Shown: piece by piece, positions 1 to 5,485 of the stretch
How positions within the stretch are numbered: position 1 is the first letter of the stretch
Layout: each line of letters starts with the position of its first letter
Origin: an uncultured beta proteobacterium
GTDB lineage: Bacteria > Pseudomonadota > Gammaproteobacteria > Burkholderiales > Burkholderiaceae_C
DNA: 5,485 nucleotides
Assembly (NCBI GenBank): GCA_903958915.1
Contig: CAJBVC010000127.1
Span: 1 to 5,485 of the forward strand
Reading direction: 5' to 3'
Notes under the pieces: model-generated
Database searches by the model: none
What the model was told of the DNA's origin: nothing
The model's input: only the letters and a program-made list of their open reading frames with translations
Position numbers and translations under genes: made by a program

Positions 1-777
1 ACAGCCGAGCCGCTGAGAGATATCCCGGCTAGCATCACGCAACATGGTCACGATTTCCTGCTCGCGACTTGGGTCGTAGCGGAAAGTGGGAAATGAAATA
101 CTCATGCCCGCCACGGGACGGTTGAGGCGGTCAAATATCGGAACACCCAGGCACCGGATGTGATCGTCGAACTCCTCGCGGTCTTCACCAAATCCCTGGG
201 CCTTAACCCTTTGCAACTCGTCCTCGAATGCGCCGGGATCCACAATGGTTTTCTCACGGTAACGCTTGAAATCCGCGCCCTTCAGGATCAGTGCGCGCCG
301 CTCAGGGTGCTCCCAGGCCATCAGTACCTTGCCTATGGCAGTGCAATGCAGTGGCGCGCGGCGTCCCACCTTCGAATACATCCCCAGCATATGACTCGAA
401 TCCACCTTGTGCACATAGATGATTTCGCTGTCGATCAGCGTACCCAGGTGCACCGTTTCTCCTGTCCGATCTGCCAGCATCTGCATTTGGTGTTTGGCCA
501 AGTCGACAAGCTCCGGGTATTGGAGGGCCTTGGTTCCGAGTTCAAAAACCTTCATGGTTAACCCGTAACGCTCGCTATCGGCTTCCTGGCGCACGTAACC
601 GAGTGTCATCATGGTTTGCAGGAACCGGTAAACGGTCGCCTTCGGCATCGCAAGGCGCACAGACAGGTCGGAGATTCCAGTTTCACTGCGATCGGCCAAA
701 GCCTGCAACAACCCGAATGTCTTGAGTACCGCAGCAACCGACTCGGGCTGCTTGGTGTCTAGTGAGTCATCTTCCAT
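1..777 (-). CDS. kdgR: IclR-family transcriptional repressor KdgR (C-terminus cut by left edge)
   Basis: This is the likely repressor of the locus, responding to 2-keto-3-deoxygluconate. I translated the minus strand from the ATG at 777-775 and read 259 open codons to the window edge, ending ...ISQRLGC. E. coli KdgR as I recall it is about 263 residues, so only a few codons and the stop are missing. Residues about 13-75 form the IclR winged helix-turn-helix, with a recognition helix around MPKATVYRFLQTMMTLGYV. From about residue 90 comes the IclR effector-binding domain, including ETVHLGTL, GRRAPLHCTAIGKVLMAW and GMSISFPTFRYD. Similarity to enterobacterial KdgR runs the whole length, including the QPESV start. 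The start is firm: the next in-frame codon boundary upstream meets a TGA at 792-790, with no other start between. There is no clear Shine-Dalgarno sequence; the leader is A-rich. It follows kduID on the same strand after 104 bp and has its own operator, so it is probably autoregulated. Confidence 0.93.
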   Translation of the reverse strand, partial: MEDDSLDTKQPESVAAVLKTFGLLQALADRSETGISDLSVRLAMPKATVYRFLQTMMTLGYVRQEADSERYGLTMKVFELGTKALQYPELVDLAKHQMQMLADRTGETVHLGTLIDSEIIYVHKVDSSHMLGMYSKVGRRAPLHCTAIGKVLMAWEHPERRALILKGADFKRYREKTIVDPGAFEDELQRVKAQGFGEDREEFDDHIRCLGVPIFDRLNRPVAGMSISFPTFRYDPSREQEIVTMLRDASRDISQRLGC

Positions 778-792
778 TTTGTTTCGTTTTCA

Positions 793-809
793 TTGAAAAC
801 ATGTTTCAA
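793..809. promoter_or_regulatory. Predicted KdgR operator at the kdgR promoter
   Basis: TTGAAAACATGTTTCAA is a 17-bp inverted repeat with perfect outer arms (TTGAAA/TTTCAA), lying 15 bp upstream of the kdgR start. It resembles the GAAAC-n-GTTTC core known for KdgR boxes in gammaproteobacteria. It matches the dyad at 2544-2560 at 13 of 17 positions. If the -10 proposed at 815-820 is right, it overlaps the transcription start, which fits autorepression. Confidence 0.7.
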
Positions 810-814
810 AATCA

Positions 815-820
815 ATTATC
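815..820 (-). promoter_or_regulatory. Possible -10 element for kdgR
   Basis: On the minus strand this reads GATAAT, five of six matches to TATAAT. It would place the transcription start near 808, inside the predicted operator. No convincing -35 lies at the right distance, so this is a tentative call. kdgR may also be reached by read-through from kduID. Confidence 0.3.
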
Positions 821-881
821 GATGGGTTTGGATCAGTTTCCTGGACCTGCTCCAATTTCTTTTGATGGACCAACCGGTGCC

Positions 882-1643
882 CTAACGGGCAAGCCACCCA
901 CCATCGACCGCCAAGGTGCAGCCATTGACGTAGTTTGAAGCCGCGGATGCCAGAAACACCACGGGGCCAGCCAAGTCCTCGGGAAGTCCCCAGCGGTTGG
1001 CAGGAATGCGCTCCAGAATTGCGGCGTTGCGCGCCGCATCCGCCCGCAGTGCGGCAGTGTTGTCGGTCGACATATAGCCTGGCGCAATCGCATTGACATT
1101 GACGCCGTGCGATGCCCATTCGTTCGCCAATGCGCGCGTAATTCCCATGACCCCGCTTTTGGACGCGGTGTAGGAAGGAACCCGCACACCGCCCTGGAAT
1201 GACAGCATGGAGGCAATGTTGATGATTTTTCCGCCTGCCCCTTGCTTGCGAAACTGTCTTGCCACGGCCTGCGAAAGAAAGAACACCGTCTTGAGATTCA
1301 GATCGATGACCTCGTCCCAATCTTTTTCGCTGAAGTCGATGGCATCGTTGCGCCGAATGATGCCGGCATTGTTCACCAGGATATTGATAGATCCCTGCAG
1401 TCCGAGTGCCTGCTGTACGACGCCTTCCAGACCTGCGGTGTCGGACAAATTGGCGCGCAGGTCCAGGAACTTTCGACCCAAGGCAGTAACTTCAGCAGCC
1501 GTCTGCGAGGGGTCGGTCATATTGACACCCACGATGTCTGCGCCCGCTTGCGCCAACGCAATGGCCATGCCCTGACCGAGGCCGGTGTTGCAACCGGTGA
1601 CGAGCGCCACTTGCCCGGTAAGCTGGAAACTTTCAAGCATCAT
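882..1643 (-). CDS. kduD: 2-dehydro-3-deoxy-D-gluconate 5-dehydrogenase KduD
   Basis: This cytoplasmic short-chain dehydrogenase reduces 2,5-diketo-3-deoxygluconate, the product of KduI, to 2-keto-3-deoxygluconate with NAD(P)H. The 253 residues equal the length of E. coli KduD and resemble it throughout. Visible features are the Rossmann glycine motif TGCNTGLG (16-23), NNAG (91-94), catalytic Ser145 within IASMLSFQGG, Tyr158 and Lys162 in YTASK, the PG turn at 188-189, and the C-terminal VDGGWLAR typical of the family. Two ATGs stand in tandem at 1643 and 1640. I chose the first because it aligns the glycine motif at the same residue number as in E. coli. A good Shine-Dalgarno (AGGGAG, 1654-1649) sits 5 nt upstream. 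The gene starts 16 nt after the kduI stop, so the two are almost certainly co-transcribed and perhaps translationally coupled. The stop is TAG at 884-882. Other SDR dehydrogenases are the only alternative, and context argues strongly for KduD. Confidence 0.95.
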   Translation of the reverse strand: MMLESFQLTGQVALVTGCNTGLGQGMAIALAQAGADIVGVNMTDPSQTAAEVTALGRKFLDLRANLSDTAGLEGVVQQALGLQGSINILVNNAGIIRRNDAIDFSEKDWDEVIDLNLKTVFFLSQAVARQFRKQGAGGKIINIASMLSFQGGVRVPSYTASKSGVMGITRALANEWASHGVNVNAIAPGYMSTDNTAALRADAARNAAILERIPANRWGLPEDLAGPVVFLASAASNYVNGCTLAVDGGWLAR

Positions 1644-1648
1644 TTTTG

Positions 1649-1654
1649 CTCCCT
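1649..1654 (-). promoter_or_regulatory. Ribosome binding site of kduD
   Basis: AGGGAG on the minus strand sits 5 nt before the first of the tandem ATGs (1643) and 8 nt before the second (1640). Spacing allows either start, so alignment to E. coli KduD, not spacing, decides for the first. It lies in the 16-nt gap after the kduI stop. Confidence 0.7.
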
Positions 1655-1659
1655 GCCAA

Positions 1660-2496
1660 TTAACGCAGCGTTGTCATGGGGACGTGGTCCATGTCTTTGA
1701 ACACCTGGTTCTCCCCCACCATGCCCCAGATGAAGGTGTAGGCCTGTGTGCCTACACCGGAGTGAATCGACCAGCTCGGATTGATCACCGCCTGCTCATT
1801 ACGCACCACCACATGGCGCGTTTGGGTTGGCTCACCCATCATGTGGAACACGGCCGCATCGGGCTTCATGTCAAAGTAGAAATAGACCTCCATGCGGCGG
1901 TCGTGGGTGTGGCACGGCATGGTGTTCCACAGACTTCCCGGCTCAAGCTGTGTCATGCCCATCGAGAGTTGGCAGGTGGGCAGCACATCAGGCACCAGGA
2001 ATTTGTAGATCGTGCGCCTATTGCTGGTTTCCGCCGCGCCCAGGGTCTCTGGTGAGGCCTCGGAGAGCGCCACTTTGCGGTGGGGGTAGGCGGTGTGCGC
2101 GGGCGCACAGTTGAAATACAACTTGGCGGGCTGATCGGGGTTCGTGCTGAAAAATTCGATGGCTCTGGCACCTTGCCCAAGGTACAGCGCCTCGCGCCCC
2201 TTGACTTCAAAAGTGACGCCATCCACCATCACGCGGGCATCGCCACCAATGTTGATGAGCCCCAGTTCCCGCCGTGCCAGGAAAAAATCGGTGCCGGTGT
2301 GCCGTCCCAAGTCTGCCGAGAATGAAACACCGGAGTTGACCGGCATGATGCCGCCCACAATGATTCGATCAATCTGGCTATAGGTCAAAGTGACTTCATC
2401 GGGTCGGAACAGGTCCTCGATCAAAAAATGGCGACGAAGCCCTTCGGTGTCAAGCGTGCGAGCATGCTCGCTGTGGATGGGTTGGCGAATGTCCAT
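1660..2496 (-). CDS. kduI: 5-dehydro-4-deoxy-D-glucuronate isomerase KduI (DKI isomerase)
   Basis: This cytoplasmic zinc enzyme of the cupin fold isomerises 5-keto-4-deoxyuronate (DKI), the linear form of the unsaturated uronates released by lyases, to 2,5-diketo-3-deoxygluconate. The 278 residues equal E. coli KduI in length, and the proteins resemble each other from start ([17 protein letters not shown]) to end ([13 protein letters not shown]). The four zinc ligands of the E. coli enzyme are present at the same numbers: His196 and His198 in MPCHTHDRR, Glu203, and His245 in [10 protein letters not shown]. Conserved blocks [11 protein letters not shown] (42-52) and [11 protein letters not shown] (75-85) are intact. 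The ATG at 2496 gives the expected length; its Shine-Dalgarno is weak (GAGAG, about 10 nt upstream). It is the first gene of the kduI-kduD operon and starts 165 bp from the divergent kdgF. Nothing suggests decay. Confidence 0.96.
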   Translation of the reverse strand: MDIRQPIHSEHARTLDTEGLRRHFLIEDLFRPDEVTLTYSQIDRIIVGGIMPVNSGVSFSADLGRHTGTDFFLARRELGLINIGGDARVMVDGVTFEVKGREALYLGQGARAIEFFSTNPDQPAKLYFNCAPAHTAYPHRKVALSEASPETLGAAETSNRRTIYKFLVPDVLPTCQLSMGMTQLEPGSLWNTMPCHTHDRRMEVYFYFDMKPDAAVFHMMGEPTQTRHVVVRNEQAVINPSWSIHSGVGTQAYTFIWGMVGENQVFKDMDHVPMTTLR

Positions 2497-2543
2497 GGTG
2501 TTTGCGCTCTCGAGTTGGTTTTTGAAATGCTAGTTTTTCCCTA

Positions 2544-2560
2544 TTGAACCGCTGTTTCAA
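2544..2560. promoter_or_regulatory. Predicted KdgR operator shared by kduID and kdgF
   Basis: TTGAACCGCTGTTTCAA has perfect five-base outer arms (TTGAA/TTCAA) plus a paired inner C/G. It agrees with the kdgR-proximal site (793-809) at 13 of 17 positions; all four differences are at positions 6-9. It is centred near -37 relative to the predicted kdgF start and about +12 to +28 for the predicted kduI start. One bound dimer could therefore block the -35 on one side and act as a roadblock on the other. Confidence 0.65.
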
Positions 2561-2573
2561 AACAAATTTAGAA

Positions 2574-2582
2574 TGCTATAGT
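2574..2582 (+). promoter_or_regulatory. Extended -10 promoter element for kdgF
   Basis: TGCTATAGT is a TGn extension followed by TATAGT, five of six matches to TATAAT. The upstream TTTCAA at 2555-2560 is a poor -35 at 16-bp spacing, which is usual for extended -10 promoters. Transcription would begin near 2589, leaving a leader of about 70 nt. The predicted KdgR operator covers the -35 region. Confidence 0.5.
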
Positions 2583-2586
2583 AGCA
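2578..2586 (-). promoter_or_regulatory. Possible extended -10 element for kduID
   Basis: Read on the minus strand this is TGCTACTAT: a TGn extension with a hexamer matching TATAAT at four of six positions. It overlaps the kdgF -10 on the other strand. Transcription would start near 2571 and run through the operator into kduI. An alternative using TTGAAA (2560-2555) as -35 lacks a decent -10 at 17-18 bp. Confidence 0.35.
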
Positions 2587-2631
2587 CCGAAAATTCGCTT
2601 CTCAACAGAAACTTCACGGTTTTTGCTGATT

Positions 2632-2658
2632 CCCGTAACTCTCTAGGGACCCGTAACT
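2632..2658 (+). repeat. 9-bp direct repeat flanking the kdgF ribosome binding site
   Basis: CCCGTAACT occurs at 2632-2640 and again at 2650-2658, with a period of 18 bp. Between the copies is AGGGA (2645-2649), the only Shine-Dalgarno-like sequence before kdgF, 12 nt from its ATG. The repeat is exact but short, and no function is assigned. Confidence 0.6.
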
Positions 2659-2661
2659 TCT

Positions 2662-3003
2662 ATGTATATCTTTGATGGCAACTCTACGGTGTGGACTGAA
2701 TTGGGCGAAGGCATTCGTCGCAAGGTGGTCGGGCATACGCCACACCTTATGTCGGTTCTGGTTCAGTTTGACGAGGGCGCCATCGGCACGCCCCATGCCC
2801 ACGAGGTGCACGATCAGATCGCCTATGTCATTGCAGGCTCTTTTGAGGCCGTGGTTCAGGGCGAGCGACGCATTCTGAAGGCGGGAGATGCCTTTATCGC
2901 GCCGCACGATTGCACCCACGGTGTCGTTGCTCTTGAAGACAAAAGTGTGCTCCTGGACCAGTTTTCACCGCGCCGGGACGACTATCTCACGTCGGCCGAC
3001 TAG
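2662..3003 (+). CDS. kdgF: Small cupin protein KdgF, uronate linearisation
   Basis: Single-domain cupin of 113 residues, the usual size of KdgF. KdgF converts 4,5-unsaturated galacturonate or mannuronate monomers to linear 5-keto-4-deoxyuronate, the substrate of KduI, so it acts directly upstream of the neighbouring operon in the cytoplasm. Cupin motif 1 supplies His45, His47 and Gln52 (PHAHEVHDQIAYV), and motif 2 supplies His86 (APHDCTHGVV). These match the HxH-x4-Q plus His metal site of characterised KdgF. Near the C-terminus Asp99, Phe101 and Arg105 (LLDQFSPRR) keep the D-x-F-x3-R spacing of residues important in Yersinia KdgF, as I recall them. The N-terminal WTELGEGIRRKVVG is also typical. 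The ATG at 2662 is the natural start, though its AGGGA is 12 nt away. The gene is divergent from kduI across a shared operator and convergent with uxuA, 42 bp apart. An unassigned cupin is the alternative; the residue pattern and context favour KdgF. Confidence 0.85.
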   Translation: MYIFDGNSTVWTELGEGIRRKVVGHTPHLMSVLVQFDEGAIGTPHAHEVHDQIAYVIAGSFEAVVQGERRILKAGDAFIAPHDCTHGVVALEDKSVLLDQFSPRRDDYLTSAD

Positions 3004-3045
3004 CCCGCTTTTCAAACCACTTTCACCGCCATATCAGGCGACGTT

Positions 3046-4098
3046 TCAGGCTTCAAGCGGCGCATATTTGCTTACTGCCTCCCACAGACCATTCAAGTAC
3101 ACCGCACCCAGCGCCCGGTCGTAAAGACCGTAGCCCGGCTTTCCCGTCTCACCCCAGATCATTCGGCCATGGTCCGGGCGCACATAGCCGTCAAAACCGA
3201 TGTCGTAGTACGCCTTCACAATGGCGGCCATGTCGAGCGACCCGTCGCAAGAGCGGTGGGTTGACTCGTAGAAGGTGCCATCAGGCTCCACCTTCACGTT
3301 GCGCAGGTGCCCAAAGTGAATGCGCCCCATACCGCCGAACTCCCGCACCAACGATTCGATGTTGTTGCACAGGTCGGCTCCCAGTGAACCGGAGCACAGC
3401 GTCAACCCGTTGGCGGTTGAATCCACCAAGCCCACCAGCCGCGCCAGGTCATCCCGATTTTTCACAATGCGTGGCAGGCCGAAAATGGGCCGCGGCGGGT
3501 CGTCCGGGTGCATGGCCATCTTGACGCCCACTTCTTCGGCCACCGGGATGATGGCTTTGAGAAAGTACTCCAGGTTGGACCATAAGGATTCCTCGGTGAC
3601 GTCCTTGTACTGCGCCAGCAGGTTACGCAACTCCTGCGGCTTGTAGCTGGCGTCCCAGCCAGGCAGGGAGATCCCTTTTTCCGGATCAATCTCGGCGACA
3701 GCCCGCGCATCGAAGGCCAGCGTGAAGGACCCATCGGGCAACTCCTTGGCCATCTCGGTGCGCGTCCAGTCAAACACCGGCATGAAGTTGTAGCAAATGA
3801 CTTTCACACCCACGGCTGCGCAGTGGCGAATGTTCTGCGCAAAGTTGGCGATCAGCCGATCGCGCCCCGGTTTGCCAAGCTTGATGTCCTCATGGGTAGG
3901 AATGCTCTCCACCACTTCAAACTTCAGCCCCGCCCCTTCGATGCGTTCGCGTAATGCATGTAGTTTTTCTAACGGCCAGACTTCGCCCACCGGCACGTCA
4001 TAGACCGCCGAGACGATGCCGTACATGCCTGGAATCTGGCGGATGTATTCCAGCTTGACGGGGTCTGATTCGCCATACCAGCGAAAGGTCATCTTCAT
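3046..4098 (-). CDS. uxuA: Mannonate dehydratase UxuA, short form
   Basis: This metal-dependent enzyme of the TIM-barrel xylose-isomerase-like fold dehydrates D-mannonate to 2-keto-3-deoxygluconate. The N-terminus [21 protein letters not shown] is characteristic of the family. Likely Mn ligands lie in [11 protein letters not shown] (His197), LCSGSLGAD (Cys235), HFGHLRNV (His261 or His264) and RPDHGR (Asp309, with His310 adjacent). These motifs are in the family's usual order; the exact ligand assignment is inferred. At 350 residues it is about 45 shorter than E. coli UxuA (394) and closer in size to the form of many Gram-positive bacteria. All key motifs are present, so this is a length class and not a truncation. 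The ATG at 4098 is supported by AAGGAG (4112-4107) at 8 nt spacing. It lies 39 bp downstream of uxuB on the same strand, so it is the second gene of a uxuB-uxuA transcript. The stop is TGA at 3048-3046. Confidence 0.95.
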   Translation of the reverse strand: MKMTFRWYGESDPVKLEYIRQIPGMYGIVSAVYDVPVGEVWPLEKLHALRERIEGAGLKFEVVESIPTHEDIKLGKPGRDRLIANFAQNIRHCAAVGVKVICYNFMPVFDWTRTEMAKELPDGSFTLAFDARAVAEIDPEKGISLPGWDASYKPQELRNLLAQYKDVTEESLWSNLEYFLKAIIPVAEEVGVKMAMHPDDPPRPIFGLPRIVKNRDDLARLVGLVDSTANGLTLCSGSLGADLCNNIESLVREFGGMGRIHFGHLRNVKVEPDGTFYESTHRSCDGSLDMAAIVKAYYDIGFDGYVRPDHGRMIWGETGKPGYGLYDRALGAVYLNGLWEAVSKYAPLEA

Positions 4099-4106
4099 CG
4101 GGTTCG

Positions 4107-4112
4107 CTCCTT
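4107..4112 (-). promoter_or_regulatory. Ribosome binding site of uxuA
   Basis: AAGGAG on the minus strand lies 8 nt before the ATG at 4098. It favours that start over the in-frame ATG two codons later (4092). It sits within the 39-bp uxuB-uxuA gap, where no promoter is evident. Confidence 0.75.
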
Positions 4113-4137
4113 GAAATAGTCGTCGCGGTTGAGTTAC

Positions 4138-5485
4138 TCACAACACAATTTGGGAAGCTGTAGCGACTTCGGGATTGGCCGCCATTGCGTTGAAGCATGT
4201 CAGAAGCTCGGATTCAAAGCTGGCGTCCAGTCCCAGATCGGTTCCAAATATCTTCGAAATTGATAGCAGGCTACGCACGATTTCATTGGCTTGCAGGCTG
4301 ATTTTTGCCTTGTCCAGGATTTCGACGGAGAGAGGGTCATTGAGAACGCCTCCTGGTGTATTGGCGGTCTTGACCACAAAGTGCATCCATGCTGCGATGG
4401 CAGTTGCCAGCGCTGGCGAAGCCATGCCCTGCGCCTGGCGCTCGCGCACGGTGGCCAGTAAGCGCTGGGGCAGCTTTTGCGACCCATCCATGGCAATTTG
4501 CAGGGTACGGTGTTTAAGCGCAGGGTTGCCAAAGCGCTCCTTGAGCTGCTCCACATACACCGCCGGATCAACACCCGATGGCGGCTTCAATACTTGCAGC
4601 ACTTCGTTCCACAGGTCATCCAGCAAGTTGGTGATCAATGGCATCTGCATGGCATCGGCTACCGTCTCACAACCAGTGAGTTGTCCCATGTAGGCAATGG
4701 TTGAATGGGCACCGTTGAGGCAGCGCAGTTTCATCGACTCCCAGGCTTCAATTTCGCTCGAGAACACTGCCCCGCCCAGAGTCCAGTCGGGGCGTCCCAT
4801 GGTGAAGTCGTCTTCGATCACCCACTGCACAAAACCTTCGGTGACGATCGGCCAGGCGTCGTGCATTCCCAGTTGGGAGTCGACCTGGGCGCGGTCTGCT
4901 TCGGTGGTGGCGGGTGTAATGCGGTCGACCATGGTGCAGGGAAAGCGCACTTCGGCCTCGATCCAGGCCGCCAACTCTGGGTCGAATTGCCGGGCAAACG
5001 CGAGCACAGCCGCCTTGGCGGTCTTGCCGTTGTTGGGCAAGTTGTCACAGCTCAGCACCGTAAACGGCGGATGGCCGGCACTGCGACGCTGACGCAATGC
5101 CTGCACGATCAGTCCCAGGATGGTTCTTGGCTGTGTTGAGTTCGCAAGATCAAGGGCGACCATCGGTGCATCGAGAATGAGCCGACCACTGGCCACATCG
5201 AGGTAGTAGCCTTTTTCCGTGACCGTCAAACTGACTATGCGTGTGGTGGGTGCTGCCATTCGCTCCAGCACCAGGTTCAGATCGGCCTCGCCTCCGAGCA
5301 GTTCAACAATACACCCGATCACCCTCATCGTCTCTGCTGCGGAAGAACGCTCCACCAAACAGTACAAACCGTCCTGCGGCACCAGCGCGTCCTTGGTACT
5401 CGAAGTCATGAGCCCCGCGCCGACAATGCCCCAACCCAGATCACCCGAGGCCAGCACAGCCTCGGTCATCACGGCCTGGTGCGCC
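4138..5485 (-). CDS. uxuB: D-mannonate oxidoreductase / fructuronate reductase UxuB (N-terminus cut by right edge)
   Basis: A long-chain polyol dehydrogenase that reduces D-fructuronate to D-mannonate with NADH, feeding UxuA. 448 codons are visible. The frame stays open to the edge, and the first visible residues AHQAVMTEAV align with the RAHQAL segment of E. coli UxuB. The GTG at 5472 is therefore an internal valine and not a start; about 35 residues, including the N-terminal nucleotide-binding glycine motif, lie outside. In fragment numbering, visible signatures are IVSLTVTEKGY (83-93), CDNLPNNG (146-153, a family active-site loop), TMVDRITP (184-191) and KLRCLNGAH. The last gives the catalytic Lys252, Asn257 and His260 of the K-x4-N-x2-H pattern. 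IAMDGSQKLPQRLL (330-343) is also typical. Mannitol 2-dehydrogenase and arabinitol dehydrogenase belong to the same family, but uxuA 39 bp downstream makes UxuB far more likely. Tagaturonate reductase (UxaB) is less similar. The operon promoter is off the window. Confidence 0.92.
   Translation of the reverse strand, partial: AHQAVMTEAVLASGDLGWGIVGAGLMTSSTKDALVPQDGLYCLVERSSAAETMRVIGCIVELLGGEADLNLVLERMAAPTTRIVSLTVTEKGYYLDVASGRLILDAPMVALDLANSTQPRTILGLIVQALRQRRSAGHPPFTVLSCDNLPNNGKTAKAAVLAFARQFDPELAAWIEAEVRFPCTMVDRITPATTEADRAQVDSQLGMHDAWPIVTEGFVQWVIEDDFTMGRPDWTLGGAVFSSEIEAWESMKLRCLNGAHSTIAYMGQLTGCETVADAMQMPLITNLLDDLWNEVLQVLKPPSGVDPAVYVEQLKERFGNPALKHRTLQIAMDGSQKLPQRLLATVRERQAQGMASPALATAIAAWMHFVVKTANTPGGVLNDPLSVEILDKAKISLQANEIVRSLLSISKIFGTDLGLDASFESELLTCFNAMAANPEVATASQIVL

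Noticed and set aside
160..561. Open plus-strand frame of 133 codons opposite kdgR
   Set aside because: It is antisense to a clearly conserved IclR regulator, has no recognisable domain, and is the kind of open frame GC-biased codons create on the opposite strand.
878..891. Hairpin TGCCC-TAAC-GGGCA at the kduD stop
   Set aside because: The 5-bp stem overlaps the final codons and has no following T-tract on the minus strand, so it is not a convincing rho-independent terminator.
790..1320. Minus-strand frame of 176 codons overlapping kduD in another frame
   Set aside because: KduD in the competing frame is conserved end to end. This translation is rich in Arg, Gly and His with no family features, and would run over the kdgR operator.
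1242..2055. Plus-strand frames opposite kduD and kduI (1242-1700 and 1585-2055)
   Set aside because: They are shadows of the kduI-kduD operon, with no domain, no ribosome binding site of note and no plausible promoter.
2522..2538. Second KdgR-like site close to kduI (TTGAAATGCTAGTTTTT)
   Set aside because: Only the left arm TTGAAA fits. The right arm lacks the TTCAA required by the two good sites.
3004..3045. Possible bidirectional terminator between kdgF and uxuA (CGCC-6 nt-GGCG at 3027-3040)
   Set aside because: The stem is only 4 bp with no T-tract on either strand. Termination here is expected from the convergent layout but is not visible as an intrinsic terminator.
4175..5139. Plus-strand frames opposite uxuB (4175-4693, 4697-5092, 4705-5139)
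   Set aside because: They overlap one another and the conserved UxuB coding frame, and their translations have low-complexity, shadow-like composition.

Overview
The window is one catabolic locus for hexuronates and unsaturated uronates, meaning sugar acids derived from pectin, alginate or glycosaminoglycans. All six genes are recognisable, and both edges cut through genes. Moderate-to-high GC, the third-position codon bias and the gene arrangement suggest a proteobacterium, most likely a betaproteobacterium (Burkholderiales, Comamonadaceae-like). That placement is inference from style and was not tested by database search.

Layout from left to right: (1) kdgR, an IclR-family repressor, minus strand, missing only its last few codons at the left edge. 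(2) kduD (882-1643) and kduI (1660-2496), minus strand, a tight kduI-kduD operon reading towards kdgR. (3) A 165-bp divergent control region (2497-2661) with a 17-bp KdgR-type dyad and an almost symmetric pair of extended -10 elements. (4) kdgF (2662-3003), a small cupin gene and the only plus-strand gene. (5) uxuA (3046-4098) and uxuB (4138 to beyond the right edge), minus strand, a uxuB-uxuA operon convergent with kdgF. A second copy of the dyad lies just upstream of kdgR (793-809).

How the genes fit together: KdgF linearises 4,5-unsaturated uronate monomers to 5-keto-4-deoxyuronate (DKI). KduI isomerises DKI to 2,5-diketo-3-deoxygluconate, and KduD reduces that to 2-keto-3-deoxygluconate (KDG). 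In the parallel branch, UxuB reduces fructuronate to mannonate and UxuA dehydrates mannonate to KDG. Both branches therefore meet at KDG, the usual inducer of KdgR. The genes for KDG kinase and aldolase, uronate isomerase, transport and polysaccharide lyases are not in the window.

I found no undescribed system. The parts most worth checking are regulatory: the matching operators and the overlapping, symmetric divergent promoter. No RNA genes, mobile elements or CRISPR arrays were seen, and no gene-free stretch exceeds 300 bases.
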